Shown here: positions 44,783 to 52,472 of the stretch, in pieces
How the letters are laid out: each line of letters begins with the position of its first letter
Position numbering within the stretch: position 1 is the stretch's first letter
Origin: Catenibacillus scindens
Lineage (GTDB): Bacteria > Bacillota > Clostridia > Lachnospirales > Lachnospiraceae
NCBI RefSeq assembly: GCF_014202115.1
Contig: NZ_JACHFW010000017.1
Span: 1-64,000 of the forward strand
Length of the DNA stretch: 64,000 bases
Reading direction: 5' to 3'
Notes under the pieces: model-generated
Told to the model about the DNA's origin: nothing
What the model saw: the letters and a program-made list of their open reading frames with translations, nothing else
Databases searched by the model: none
Program-made: the position numbers and the translations under genes

Positions 44783-45131
44783 TGCTTTAAGCATAGAAAA
44801 ACCACCCCAAAACTTTGACCGAGTACAAGGGTGGAATTTCTATCAATTTCCTTTTGTGAGGTCAACCACTTTGTGGGCGGTTATTTTCCCTTTTTCTATT
44901 ATCATTATAACGCATCCAGTGATGAGATTCAAGAAATTTTATGTGCGTTTTTTGTATATTCGTTACTATTCAACCATGCATCTAGGATTCCCGCAGCTAA
45001 CGCTGCTTTACCGCCGCTTACGCGGCGGAATCCTCGATTATAGCTAAACGCCATATGTCTGGTTTAATAAAAAATCCTCTGCAAGTAAACTTGCGCCGTA
45101 TTTTTATTAAACCAGCCGCATGGCTGAATAG
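44783..45131. other. Accessory debris with nested palindromes
   Basis: Holds the toxin terminator hairpin, a three-way-junction-like element (outer AGGATTCC / GGAATCCT at 44984-44991 and 45027-45034; inner GCAGC-TAAC-GCTGC and CCGCCGC-TTAC-GCGGCGG), and a nested palindrome TGGTTTAATAAAAA / TTTTTATTAAACCA (45060-45073 and 45101-45114) enclosing GCAAGT-AA-ACTTGC. No gene seen. Confidence 0.55.
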
Positions 45132-45377
45132 TTACATATATTCATTTTTTTGTATATCAGGGCGTATATTTTGAAATAATTCGTCATAGGAACAGTGAAA
45201 GATAGAACGCAATGCAACAATGGTTTCAACAGGAATATTTAATTCTCCTGTTTCATATCGTGAATAGTATGATCTGCTTATATCAATATTTAACAAATTT
45301 AACTGGGCTACAACTTGGTCTTGGGTAAGTTGACATTTTTTTCTGATTGTCCAAGGAAGGAGTTGTACACCAATTCC
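45132..45377 (-). pseudogene. XRE-family HTH regulator without a usable start codon
   Basis: 81 codons on the minus strand encode LPWTIRKKCQLTQDQVVAQL, then NIDISRSYYSRYETGELNIP and ALRSIFHCSYDELFQNIR, a clear XRE/Cro helix-turn-helix of the small clostridial type. The frame is closed upstream by TAA at 45378-45380 and has no ATG, GTG or TTG before the HTH. The only GTG with an AAGGA site is in another frame. So it is probably broken by a frameshift, or starts at ATT. Confidence 0.6.
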
Positions 45378-45444
45378 TTAGTGGGCAGCTCCTTGCTATT
45401 ACTTTAATAACGCAAGTAAAAAATTATAATAAAGCAGAGATTTA

Positions 45445-45503
45445 AGTATAGAAAACCACCCGAAATCAAACGGACAATTCCTTTGATATCGGGTGGTAAT
45501 TTT
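45445..45503. terminator. Hairpin related to the holin-like toxin terminator
   Basis: ACCACCCGA / TCGGGTGGT stem following TTTAAGTATAGAAAACCACC, closely like TTTAAGCATAGAAAAACCACC after the 44687 toxin. It may be what is left of a second toxin unit and now terminates the kinase-like gene at 45536 (minus). Confidence 0.5.
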
Positions 45504-45535
45504 ACAGCTATTTTACGACAGACAGAATGTCTTTA

Positions 45536-46120
45536 TTATTTTTGCAGGATTTCAACAACTTCCTTCAAAGAACTTTGAAATTCTTTGTCGTTGGAATTGT
45601 AAAAAAGGATCAGATCCTTTTTCTCGGCAGGATCGCCGATGCCCTGGGGGATGGAGAAGTCGCACTTGCTGATGTATTCGTCCCAGTGTTCCAGCTTCCA
45701 TGTATCTCTGTCGCTGTTTCTGGCGATCATCCGCTGATGGCAGACTTCGGGGTCGGTGACAACCCAGATAATGCAAAGCTGCACATGTCTTTTGGCCAGC
45801 GCTCCCCGGAGGGAACGGATATATTCCGGATTGCGCACTTCCCTTGTAAATGGGGCGTTGATCAGCACAATATCATCGTATTCCAGAGCCTCCAGAGCCA
45901 GATTCAGGATGGCTTCATATTCATAGTCCCGGATATTTTTTTCAAAAAAGTCGGAACTGCGGTTATAGGGCTGGTTGGCCACTTTAAAGATCTGTTTGCT
46001 TAAAACGATCAAAGTGTCTTTATCCAGATAAACAACATGATTTAATGCTTTTGCGATCTGCTTGGCCACGTAGGTTTTTCCACAGGCCGGAGGGGAAGTA
46101 ACAAGAATTAATTTTTTCAT
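45536..46120 (-). CDS. P-loop kinase-like ATP-binding protein (AAA_33/zeta-type fold)
   Basis: 194 residues. Walker A loop TSPPACGKTYVAKQIA at the N-terminus, a Walker B-like DIVLINAPF, and a lid region RMIARNSDRDTWKLEHWDEY. It resembles small AAA_33/zeta-toxin-fold kinases that phosphorylate small molecules; the substrate is unknown. No antitoxin partner is next to it. Minus strand, downstream of map but separated by several hairpins, so probably independently expressed. Confidence 0.7.
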   Translation of the reverse strand: MKKLILVTSPPACGKTYVAKQIAKALNHVVYLDKDTLIVLSKQIFKVANQPYNRSSDFFEKNIRDYEYEAILNLALEALEYDDIVLINAPFTREVRNPEYIRSLRGALAKRHVQLCIIWVVTDPEVCHQRMIARNSDRDTWKLEHWDEYISKCDFSIPQGIGDPAEKKDLILFYNSNDKEFQSSLKEVVEILQK

Positions 46121-46481
46121 GATAATGCCTTCTTTTCTGTAGATTTATATACAAACAAAACGAATAATTATAATGATTGCCTTCAAAAACGCCAGTTTTT
46201 CCATAGCTGCGCTTTACATATTATACCATGGAACAGGTATTTTATACATGGACAAATTTAACAATTCTTCCGGGGACCATAGGGAAAGGGTCTGTTTAAA
46301 TATACAGTTGATTTTTCATTATTGAGAAAAAATTAACAATTTCACGGCCGACTAAAGCCTGTTTTTTCATGCGTAGGAAACTCGGTTTCCTATGCATGAA
46401 AAAACACTCCATGTAGGAGTGCGCTAGGGAAAAGGCAAATACCCTGATGCCAACATCAGGGTATTTGGCCTTCACTTCATT
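46121..46481. other. Intergenic region with three consecutive hairpins
   Basis: No gene. A 21-bp stem (46361-46381 and 46385-46405, one mismatch, three-base loop), CACTCC-ATGTA-GGAGTG (46405-46421) and the map terminator (46437-46466) follow one another. Two or three of them may end transcription arriving from map. Confidence 0.6.
46437..46466 (-). terminator. Terminator after map
   Basis: Perfect 13-bp stem AAATACCCTGATG-CCAA-CATCAGGGTATTT with flanking GGC/GCC pairs, on the minus strand after the map stop. Confidence 0.8.
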
Positions 46482-47357
46482 TTACCAAGCGAGAACCTCA
46501 CAGCCATCTTCGGTGACAAGCACAGTAACTTCCCATTGGGCGGAGAGAGTTCCATCTTCTGTGTAGATGGTCCAGCCGTTGCCCTCATCGCAGAAAATTT
46601 CCTCGCCTCCCATATTAACCATAGGCTCGATGGTAAAGATCATGCCGGGAACCATGAGCATTTCCGTGCCAGGCTGGGAGACATAGCTGACCCAGGGTTC
46701 TTCGTGGAACTGGATGCCAACGCCATGGCCGCCGATCTCCCGCACAACACTGTAGCCATTTTTAAGGGCGTGGGCGTGAACAGCGGCGCCCATGTCGCCA
46801 AGAAATGTCCAGGGGCGGACCATGGAGATTCCTGTCTCAACACATTCCCTGGTAACATCCACAAGGCGCCGGGCTTCCTCCGATACCTGACCGACGCAGA
46901 ACATCCGGGATGCGTCTGAAAAATATCCTTTATAAATCGTAGATACATCTACGTTAATAATATCCCCCTCCTGAAGAACATCTTCCACGGAGGGGATTCC
47001 GTGGCATACCTGGTCATTGACAGAAGTACACACACTTTTTGGAAACCCTTCAAAATTCAGCGGGGCGGGAATGCCTCCAAGCTGGGTTGTCTTTTCATAG
47101 ACCATACGGTCAATATCTTCTGTAGTGATGCCGGGACGGATGTTGGCGGCGACATAGTCCAGTACCGCGTTATTGACTTTACAGCTCTCCTTGATGCCGG
47201 CAATCTGTGCCGGATTTTTGATCATAGAATGATCCGGCACAAGATGTCCCTGTTCAGCAAATTCCTGGATACGTTCATCAAATGCCATATGGCATTTTTT
47301 GTATTTCTGTCCGCTTCCACACCAACATGGATCGTTTCTCTCTAGTTTTTTGCTCAT
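46482..47357 (-). CDS. map: Type I methionyl aminopeptidase with N-terminal SEC-C motif
   Basis: 291 residues. Residues 1-25 are a SEC-C zinc motif (RNDPCWCGSGQKYKKCH). The pita-bread aminopeptidase domain follows (about 45-290): FEGFPKSVCTSVNDQVCHGI, DIINVDVSTIYKGYFSDASR (metal Asp pair), EIGGHGVGIQFHEEP (His), MIFTIEPM (Glu) and the last Glu in SAQWEVTV. Removes the initiator Met from new proteins. The SEC-C extension is a known clostridial variant. It overlaps the upstream regulator by four bases (ATGA). Confidence 0.93.
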   Translation of the reverse strand: MSKKLERNDPCWCGSGQKYKKCHMAFDERIQEFAEQGHLVPDHSMIKNPAQIAGIKESCKVNNAVLDYVAANIRPGITTEDIDRMVYEKTTQLGGIPAPLNFEGFPKSVCTSVNDQVCHGIPSVEDVLQEGDIINVDVSTIYKGYFSDASRMFCVGQVSEEARRLVDVTRECVETGISMVRPWTFLGDMGAAVHAHALKNGYSVVREIGGHGVGIQFHEEPWVSYVSQPGTEMLMVPGMIFTIEPMVNMGGEEIFCDEGNGWTIYTEDGTLSAQWEVTVLVTEDGCEVLAW

Positions 47358-47734
47358 GATTTACCCGTCTCTTTTCCTTTTAAATGTTTTTTTATGGCCT
47401 CAAAGCTTTCCGGGCTGATAACATGTTCAATACGGCATGCATCGGCGACAGCCGTCTCCTCGTCAACGCCAAGGCTCATGAGTGCTTTTGATATCAGTGT
47501 ATGGCGTTCGTAAATTGTTGAAGCAATCTGATATCCGGATTCTGTCAAGGTGATGAATCCATTTTCATCCATTTTAATATGGCCGCTATTGCGAAGATTT
47601 TTCATGGCAACACTGACACTGGGTTTTGAAAAGTTCAGCTCATTGGCAATGTCAATGGAGCGGACTTCGGACTTTTGCTGACTTAACATTAGTATGGTTT
47701 CAAGATAATTTTCAGCAGATTCATGGATTGCCAA
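47354..47734 (-). CDS. DtxR/MntR-family metal-dependent regulator
   Basis: 126 residues from a TTG at 47734, eight bases after GGGGG; an ATG eight codons earlier lacks a ribosome site. HTH: RSIDIANELNFSKPSVSVAM with wing KMDENGFITLTESG; metal and dimer region ERHTLISKALMSLGVDEETA, CRIEHVISPESFEAIKKHL, as in IdeR/MntR. It lacks the SH3-like third domain, as in MntR. The divergent FeoB-associated gene carries a matching palindromic operator, so iron (or manganese) control is likely. Confidence 0.85.
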   Translation of the reverse strand: MAIHESAENYLETILMLSQQKSEVRSIDIANELNFSKPSVSVAMKNLRNSGHIKMDENGFITLTESGYQIASTIYERHTLISKALMSLGVDEETAVADACRIEHVISPESFEAIKKHLKGKETGKS

Positions 47735-47854
47735 TAATAATACCCCCTGTCTTTTCATAGTTCATGTTCCAAGCATATCATAAATCGGAGGAAAATTCAA
47801 ATATGACGCGGACAGAGCTGGCGGTATTAGCGGTGGACGGATTCATTTTTTATA

Positions 47855-47906
47855 TTGACAACAAAAAAGAAAAGTGGTAAACTAAAAATAGTTAGATAAA
47901 ACTAAC
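47855..47906 (+). promoter_or_regulatory. Promoter with DtxR-like operator
   Basis: TTGACA (47855-47860), 17 bases, TAAACT (47878-47883). Overlapping the -10 and start point are two interlocked palindromes, AACTA-AAAA-TAGTT (47880-47893) and GTTAG-ATAAAA-CTAAC (47891-47906), of the TTAG/CTAA kind recognised by DtxR-family repressors. The regulator gene lies divergently 120 bases away. Confidence 0.65.
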
Positions 47907-47930
47907 CAATAGCGAAAAGGGGTGATGATA

Positions 47931-48089
47931 ATGACTCCTGCAACAGCAATTATTTTGCTTATTTTGATCGTGGTCGTATTACTGGTGATCCGTTATATGA
48001 TCAAGAGCAGGAAGAACGGTGGCGCCTGCGGCGGATGTTCCGGAAGCTGCGGTTCCTGCGGCGGATGCGCGCCCTCTCATAAACGATGA
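47931..48089 (+). CDS. FeoB-associated Cys-rich membrane protein
   Basis: 52 residues: one membrane helix (about 5-23), basic stretch IKSRKN, then a Cys/Gly tail with CGGCSGSCGSCGGC. This is the small peptide normally encoded next to feoB in Clostridia and thought to help ferrous iron uptake. Here no feoA or feoB is adjacent, though they could lie elsewhere. AAAAGGGGTGATG precedes the ATG by about 6 bases, and the promoter carries a DtxR-like operator. Confidence 0.85.
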   Translation: MTPATAIILLILIVVVLLVIRYMIKSRKNGGACGGCSGSCGSCGGCAPSHKR

Positions 48090-48268
48090 GTCAAATCCCC
48101 CGCTGCAAGTAACGTGGCATCAAGCGGGCAGTGCCCCAAGGGGCGGGGAATTTGACCCTTGCGGCGGTCTACACTCCGTTTCGGTCGGTGCTAAACGTGT
48201 GCCACTGGCACACAGCACCGCCAAATGGTCGCGCGAGCGCGTCCGCTTGGCTCACTGCCCGCAGGGAT
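48090..48268. repeat. Family B palindromic repeat, copy B2
   Basis: Starts on the last base of the previous stop. First unit GTCAAATCCCCCGCTGCAAG to GGGGAATTTGAC (48090-48156); second unit has GGTGCTAAACGTGTGCCA / TGGCACACAGCACC and the shared end CAAATGGTCGCGCGAGCGCG then TCCGCTTGGCTCACTGCCCG, found with few changes at 62456-62500. The remaining bases up to 48433 hold the terminator and the solo MITE end. Confidence 0.7.
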
Positions 48269-48281
48269 AAACTATAAAACC

Positions 48282-48329
48282 GAACCCTCATAAAGATTTC
48301 AGATTTTCTGATCGTCTTTATGGGGGTTC
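48282..48329 (+). terminator. Terminator after the FeoB-associated gene
   Basis: 15-bp stem with one mismatch, GAACCCTCATAAAGA / TCTTTATGGGGGTTC (48282-48296 and 48315-48329), followed by TTT. Confidence 0.75.
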
Positions 48330-48373
48330 TTTGCCGTTGAAATTCCCCGGAGAATCCGATATACTATTGAACA

Positions 48374-48395
48374 TAATGAGTTGCCGACAAATGGA
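48374..48395. repeat. Solo end of the 1771-1957 MITE-like element
   Basis: AATGAGTTGCCGACAAATGG matches the right-hand terminal repeat ATGAGTTGCCCGACAAATGG with one base missing. No second end was found nearby. Confidence 0.5.
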
Positions 48396-48433
48396 CAAAA
48401 TCATGGACTGCATTTATAGAAAAGAGGTATTCT

Positions 48434-50635
48434 GTGAGACGGATTTATATTAATGACGGGTGGATTTTCTTCCCTCTATGGACACCGGAATGTATTCGCA
48501 CACTCTGCGGCTTTGCGGGGCGTAAAGTCCGTATCCCCCATGTTGATGAGGAATGGGCCGGTCAGGGGAGAGAAAATGGCTGCGGTTATATTTATATGCT
48601 GACAGTGCCGGAATCTTTTTCCGGAAGGCAGTTATGGCTGACTTTTGAGGGAGTAGGGCCCAAGGCGTGGGTTTTCGTCAACGGAAGCCTGGCCGGACAC
48701 CACTGTGGCTGGGACAGGGCATTTTCCTTAGATATTTCACCATATATTCATTTTGGCAGTGAAAACCGAATCGCCATTAAGCTGGAGAGCGGCGGAGAGG
48801 ATCGGGTTTTGGAAAAGATGGCTCCGGGAATTTACAGGAGTGTATATATCGAAGTCAGGAATCCAGTACATATTGAAGATATATTAATACGGACAAAAAT
48901 CCCGGAAAAATCCTGGGAAATGGGTCGGGGCGGGAGAGCCAGGCTGTCAGTATCCTATATGCTCCCTCCAGTGGCAATCAAAGCTTTTTCGGGAAAATAC
49001 AGGGATCATCTCGGATATGATTACAGCGGAGGATATTTGGAAACATATGTTTTTGATAGAGAGGATAATTGCCTGGGGACGGCGCTCTGTGATTTGTCAA
49101 AATTTTCACCGGCGGAAGGAAAAAATTGGACAGTTACAGTGCGGATGGCTTTTGAACATGTATATTACTGGGATCTGGACCAGCCGGAACTTTATTACAT
49201 GGAATCCCTTTTGTGGGATGACTCCGGGCATATTCTGGACAGCCGAAGATCTTGTTTTGGTTTTCGGAATGTAAGCTTTCGGCAGGATGGATTTTATCTC
49301 AACGGCAGAAAAGTAAAAATTTTCGGGTTAAACCGCCATCAAAGATATCCCTATATCGGTTATGGATTACCCCCGGCACTGGAACAGGCGGACGCGGATA
49401 TTTTAAAAAATGAACTGGCTGTAAATGCTGTGCGCACTCCCGACGGTGTGCCATCAGAGGCGTTTGTGAACCGGTGTGATGAGATTGGGCTTATGGTTGT
49501 GATTCCAAAGGCGGAGTTGACCCAGGTGATCCAAAGGTACCGGAATCATCCGTCAGTTATTTTGTGGGAAACAGACAGCGACGGCGTGGATGATGTGAGA
49601 AGGGCCGGACAACTGATCCGACGCATGGACCCAACACGTCAGATGAGTTCTGCCACAGGGTATTCAGATGTCTGCGGGAGAGCCGACTATACTTTTGAGG
49701 GGTATGGACCGGGGCTGCGCGCCCCTAAAAAGATTCCGGAGGCGGCTGGTCATCCCTATGTGGTCACAGAGCATAGTGGACATATGTATCCGGTCCAGAC
49801 CAGGGATTGTGAGCCTGTGCGTCTTGAGCAGGCGCTGTATCACGGACATGTTTTGGAAGGGGCTTTTTCAAAGGATGAGATCTGCGGAAGTTTTGGATGG
49901 TGTATGTGTGATGAGATAGGAGACGGCGGTTTGCGAGGAGAGGATACTGTCTGCGGCAGCGGTGTCATGGACCCTTTCAGAAATCCCAAACTTTCGGCGT
50001 GGCTTTATGCCAGCCAGGGGGAATATCATGTAGCTCAGATTGCTTCCGGAATGTCCCTGAGAGATTACCCAGGCGGCCTTCCGTCAAAAATATGGCTGTT
50101 TACCAACTGTGATTTTGTGGAGGTTTATAAAAATGGCGCAGATCTGGGCGCTTTTTATCCGGACAGGGAACGGTTTAGACATCTTCCCCATCCGCCGGTG
50201 GCCGTTGATGCCAGACAGATTTACAATGATATGGGAGATATCCGGAAAGCAGATCAGACGCTGCGTTTTGATTTTATAAAGAACGGGCAGCCGGTGGACA
50301 GCCTGGTGGAAAAAAATGGGAAAAAAGCCCGGCTTAGGATACAATGTTCACATCGGACTCTGACAGAAAGACATGGCTATACTATGGCGCTTCTGCGCAT
50401 TTGGGCTGTTGATGACCAGGAAATACACATGCCCTGGGTAAATCTGCCTTTGCGGATTAAAGTCCGGGGACCGGCCCGGCTTGTGGGCCCGGAAATGGTT
50501 TTAATGAGCGGCGGTTTTGCCGGGGCGTTGATTCGCTCTTTGGGCGGTGAAGGACTTGTAAAAGTTACCGTCTTTTCGGAAAATATGGAGCCGGCACAGA
50601 TATATTTGAGAACACGGAAGGACGATCATCTGTAA
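48434..50635 (+). CDS. Divergent glycoside hydrolase family 2 protein
   Basis: 733 residues from a GTG at 48434. GH2 layout: sugar-binding domain (about 1-145, with NGCGYIYMLTVP and WLTFEGVGPKAWVFVNG), immunoglobulin-like domain (about 150-290) and barrel (about 290-560, KIFGLNRHQRYPYIGYGLPP, NAVRTPDG). Where the family has WSLGNE, this protein has W378-ETDSD, so Asp383 replaces the acid/base Glu; the nucleophile is retained as Glu446 in VVTEHSG. It is shorter than LacZ. Cytoplasmic. It may be a weak or altered-specificity glycosidase or a non-catalytic relative. Confidence 0.8.
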   Translation: MRRIYINDGWIFFPLWTPECIRTLCGFAGRKVRIPHVDEEWAGQGRENGCGYIYMLTVPESFSGRQLWLTFEGVGPKAWVFVNGSLAGHHCGWDRAFSLDISPYIHFGSENRIAIKLESGGEDRVLEKMAPGIYRSVYIEVRNPVHIEDILIRTKIPEKSWEMGRGGRARLSVSYMLPPVAIKAFSGKYRDHLGYDYSGGYLETYVFDREDNCLGTALCDLSKFSPAEGKNWTVTVRMAFEHVYYWDLDQPELYYMESLLWDDSGHILDSRRSCFGFRNVSFRQDGFYLNGRKVKIFGLNRHQRYPYIGYGLPPALEQADADILKNELAVNAVRTPDGVPSEAFVNRCDEIGLMVVIPKAELTQVIQRYRNHPSVILWETDSDGVDDVRRAGQLIRRMDPTRQMSSATGYSDVCGRADYTFEGYGPGLRAPKKIPEAAGHPYVVTEHSGHMYPVQTRDCEPVRLEQALYHGHVLEGAFSKDEICGSFGWCMCDEIGDGGLRGEDTVCGSGVMDPFRNPKLSAWLYASQGEYHVAQIASGMSLRDYPGGLPSKIWLFTNCDFVEVYKNGADLGAFYPDRERFRHLPHPPVAVDARQIYNDMGDIRKADQTLRFDFIKNGQPVDSLVEKNGKKARLRIQCSHRTLTERHGYTMALLRIWAVDDQEIHMPWVNLPLRIKVRGPARLVGPEMVLMSGGFAGALIRSLGGEGLVKVTVFSENMEPAQIYLRTRKDDHL

Positions 50636-50764
50636 AAAAATTTTTACTGTTTTTTGCACAATTTTGAAAATTCTTTACTGAAATCCGATGGATAAGGATA
50701 AAAATAATCGTTATACTAACTTTGCTTTCAACGAAGCAGAATCCAAAGATTTCAGGAGGAGTAT

Positions 50765-52429
50765 ATGAAAACGAGAACAAAAGCACTTTTACTTACATCC
50801 GCTGTGTCATTAAGTATGCTTGGAAGCGCATGTTCAGCGCCGGCCAGTACCGCCGCTTCTACAGACGCTCAGACACAGGCCCAGACACAGGAAACAGTTC
50901 AGGACGCTTCCGCCCAGGTCAGCGCTAATGAGACTGAGGTTGTTGCAGAGGGACAGCAGACGCCGAAATATGTGTTTTTATTTATCGGTGACGGTATGAG
51001 TTATCCGCAGATCCAGTTGACCAACTATTTTGTCAGCGCCAACAATCAGGACGGCGCTCAGACCGTGAATGTGGACGGTGAGGATCAGACGGTACTCAGC
51101 AGTCAGAATAATCTGACAATGATGCAGTTCCCGGTAGCAGGTTCCGCTCAGACATACGACAGCACTTCTTTCGCTCCGGACTCCGCGTCAACAGCCACAT
51201 CTATCGCTACAGGTTACAAAACATGGAGCGGAAGTATTAATGTAAGCACAGACTTTTCTCAGGAATATGAAACCATCGCGGAAAAGCTGAAAGCACAGAA
51301 AGACTACAAGATCGGCGTAGTGACAAGTGTTAATCTCAACCACGCCACACCGGCAGCCTTTTACGCTCATCAGGCATCCAGAAACAGCTACTATGAAATC
51401 GGCCTTGAGCTGATCGAGAGCAATTTTGATTATTTTGCCGGCGGCGGTCTTTTAAGCCCGACAGGCAGCGAGGAAGATCAGACAGATCTTTATCAGTTAG
51501 CTGAGGAAGCCGGATATACTGTTGTGAGAACACAGGCAGAGGCAGAGGCTCTGACAGCAGATACAGGCAAGACTATCGTTATCGAAGAACATCTCGCGGA
51601 CAGCGATTCCATGCCTTACGCTATGGATCTTGAGGAAGGCCAGTGGGGACTTGCCGATTATGTGGAAAAAGGCATTGAAATGTTAGACAACGACAATGGT
51701 TTCTTCATGATGGTTGAAGGCGGAAAGATTGACTGGGCATGCCATGCCAATGACGCGGCCGCAACGATCTCTGACACCATCGCCTTTGACAACGCTGTGG
51801 CAAAGGCTGTGGAGTTTTATGAGGAACATCCTGATGAGACACTGATTCTTGTAACCGGCGACCATGAGACCGGCGGTCTGACTATTGGTTACGCGGGAAC
51901 AGACTATGACACATTCCTGACAAACTTCAATAATCAGAAACTGTCCTTTGCGAAGTTTGATTCCGACTATGTTTCCGGATATAAAGAAAATAAGACAGAT
52001 TTTGAAACAGTTATGCAGGATGTGACAGAGCTGTTTGGCCTTGCGGCTCCGGCTGAGGAGGGCGCTTCCACAACTCAGCAGAAAGACAGCGCGGATATGC
52101 ATCCTGAGTCCAACAACGACGGAACTCTGGAAATGACTCAGTATGAGTATGATCTGTTAAGAGAAGCTTATGACACAACTATGAGCCGTACCGGCGAGGA
52201 AGAAGAGTTTGCCCAGGATGAGTATATCAAATACGGCAGCTATGAACCTCTGACAGTGACCATCACACATATCCTCAATAATAAGAGCGGTATCAACTTT
52301 GGTTCCTACGCCCATACAGGTCTCCCTGTAGAAGTATTTGCTCAAGGTGTTGGCCAGGATAATTTCAGTGGTTACTATGATAACACAGATATTTACAACA
52401 AACTGGCAGCCTTAACCGGAGTGGAATAA
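50765..52429 (+). CDS. Alkaline phosphatase, lipoprotein
   Basis: 554 residues with a lipoprotein signal (lipobox GSAC, Cys20) and a Gln/Thr/Ala-rich linker (about 23-60). The catalytic domain has IGDGMSYPQIQLTN (first metal Asp), PDSASTATSIATGYKT with nucleophile Ser140, THAT-type HATPAAFYAHQ, GDHETGGLTIG and the late metal His in YAHTGLPVEVFAQG. Releases inorganic phosphate from esters outside the cell. AGGAGG precedes the ATG, and a TATACT -10 lies at 50712-50717. A phosphate link with the Pit gene at the window end is only suggestive. Confidence 0.92.
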   Translation: MKTRTKALLLTSAVSLSMLGSACSAPASTAASTDAQTQAQTQETVQDASAQVSANETEVVAEGQQTPKYVFLFIGDGMSYPQIQLTNYFVSANNQDGAQTVNVDGEDQTVLSSQNNLTMMQFPVAGSAQTYDSTSFAPDSASTATSIATGYKTWSGSINVSTDFSQEYETIAEKLKAQKDYKIGVVTSVNLNHATPAAFYAHQASRNSYYEIGLELIESNFDYFAGGGLLSPTGSEEDQTDLYQLAEEAGYTVVRTQAEAEALTADTGKTIVIEEHLADSDSMPYAMDLEEGQWGLADYVEKGIEMLDNDNGFFMMVEGGKIDWACHANDAAATISDTIAFDNAVAKAVEFYEEHPDETLILVTGDHETGGLTIGYAGTDYDTFLTNFNNQKLSFAKFDSDYVSGYKENKTDFETVMQDVTELFGLAAPAEEGASTTQQKDSADMHPESNNDGTLEMTQYEYDLLREAYDTTMSRTGEEEEFAQDEYIKYGSYEPLTVTITHILNNKSGINFGSYAHTGLPVEVFAQGVGQDNFSGYYDNTDIYNKLAALTGVE

Positions 52430-52472
52430 TTTCCCTTTCACAGATCAAAAGAAATTTCAGGAGTGTTTAAAA

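Noticed and set aside
43859-45530. Intact integrated element at tRNA-Gly
   Set aside because: No integrase and no repeated 3' end of the tRNA were found in the following accessory stretch, so only debris is reported.
48019-48270. 83-codon plus-strand frame over the Cys-rich gene and repeat B2
   Set aside because: It is out of frame with the recognisable FeoB-associated peptide and continues into palindromic repeat.
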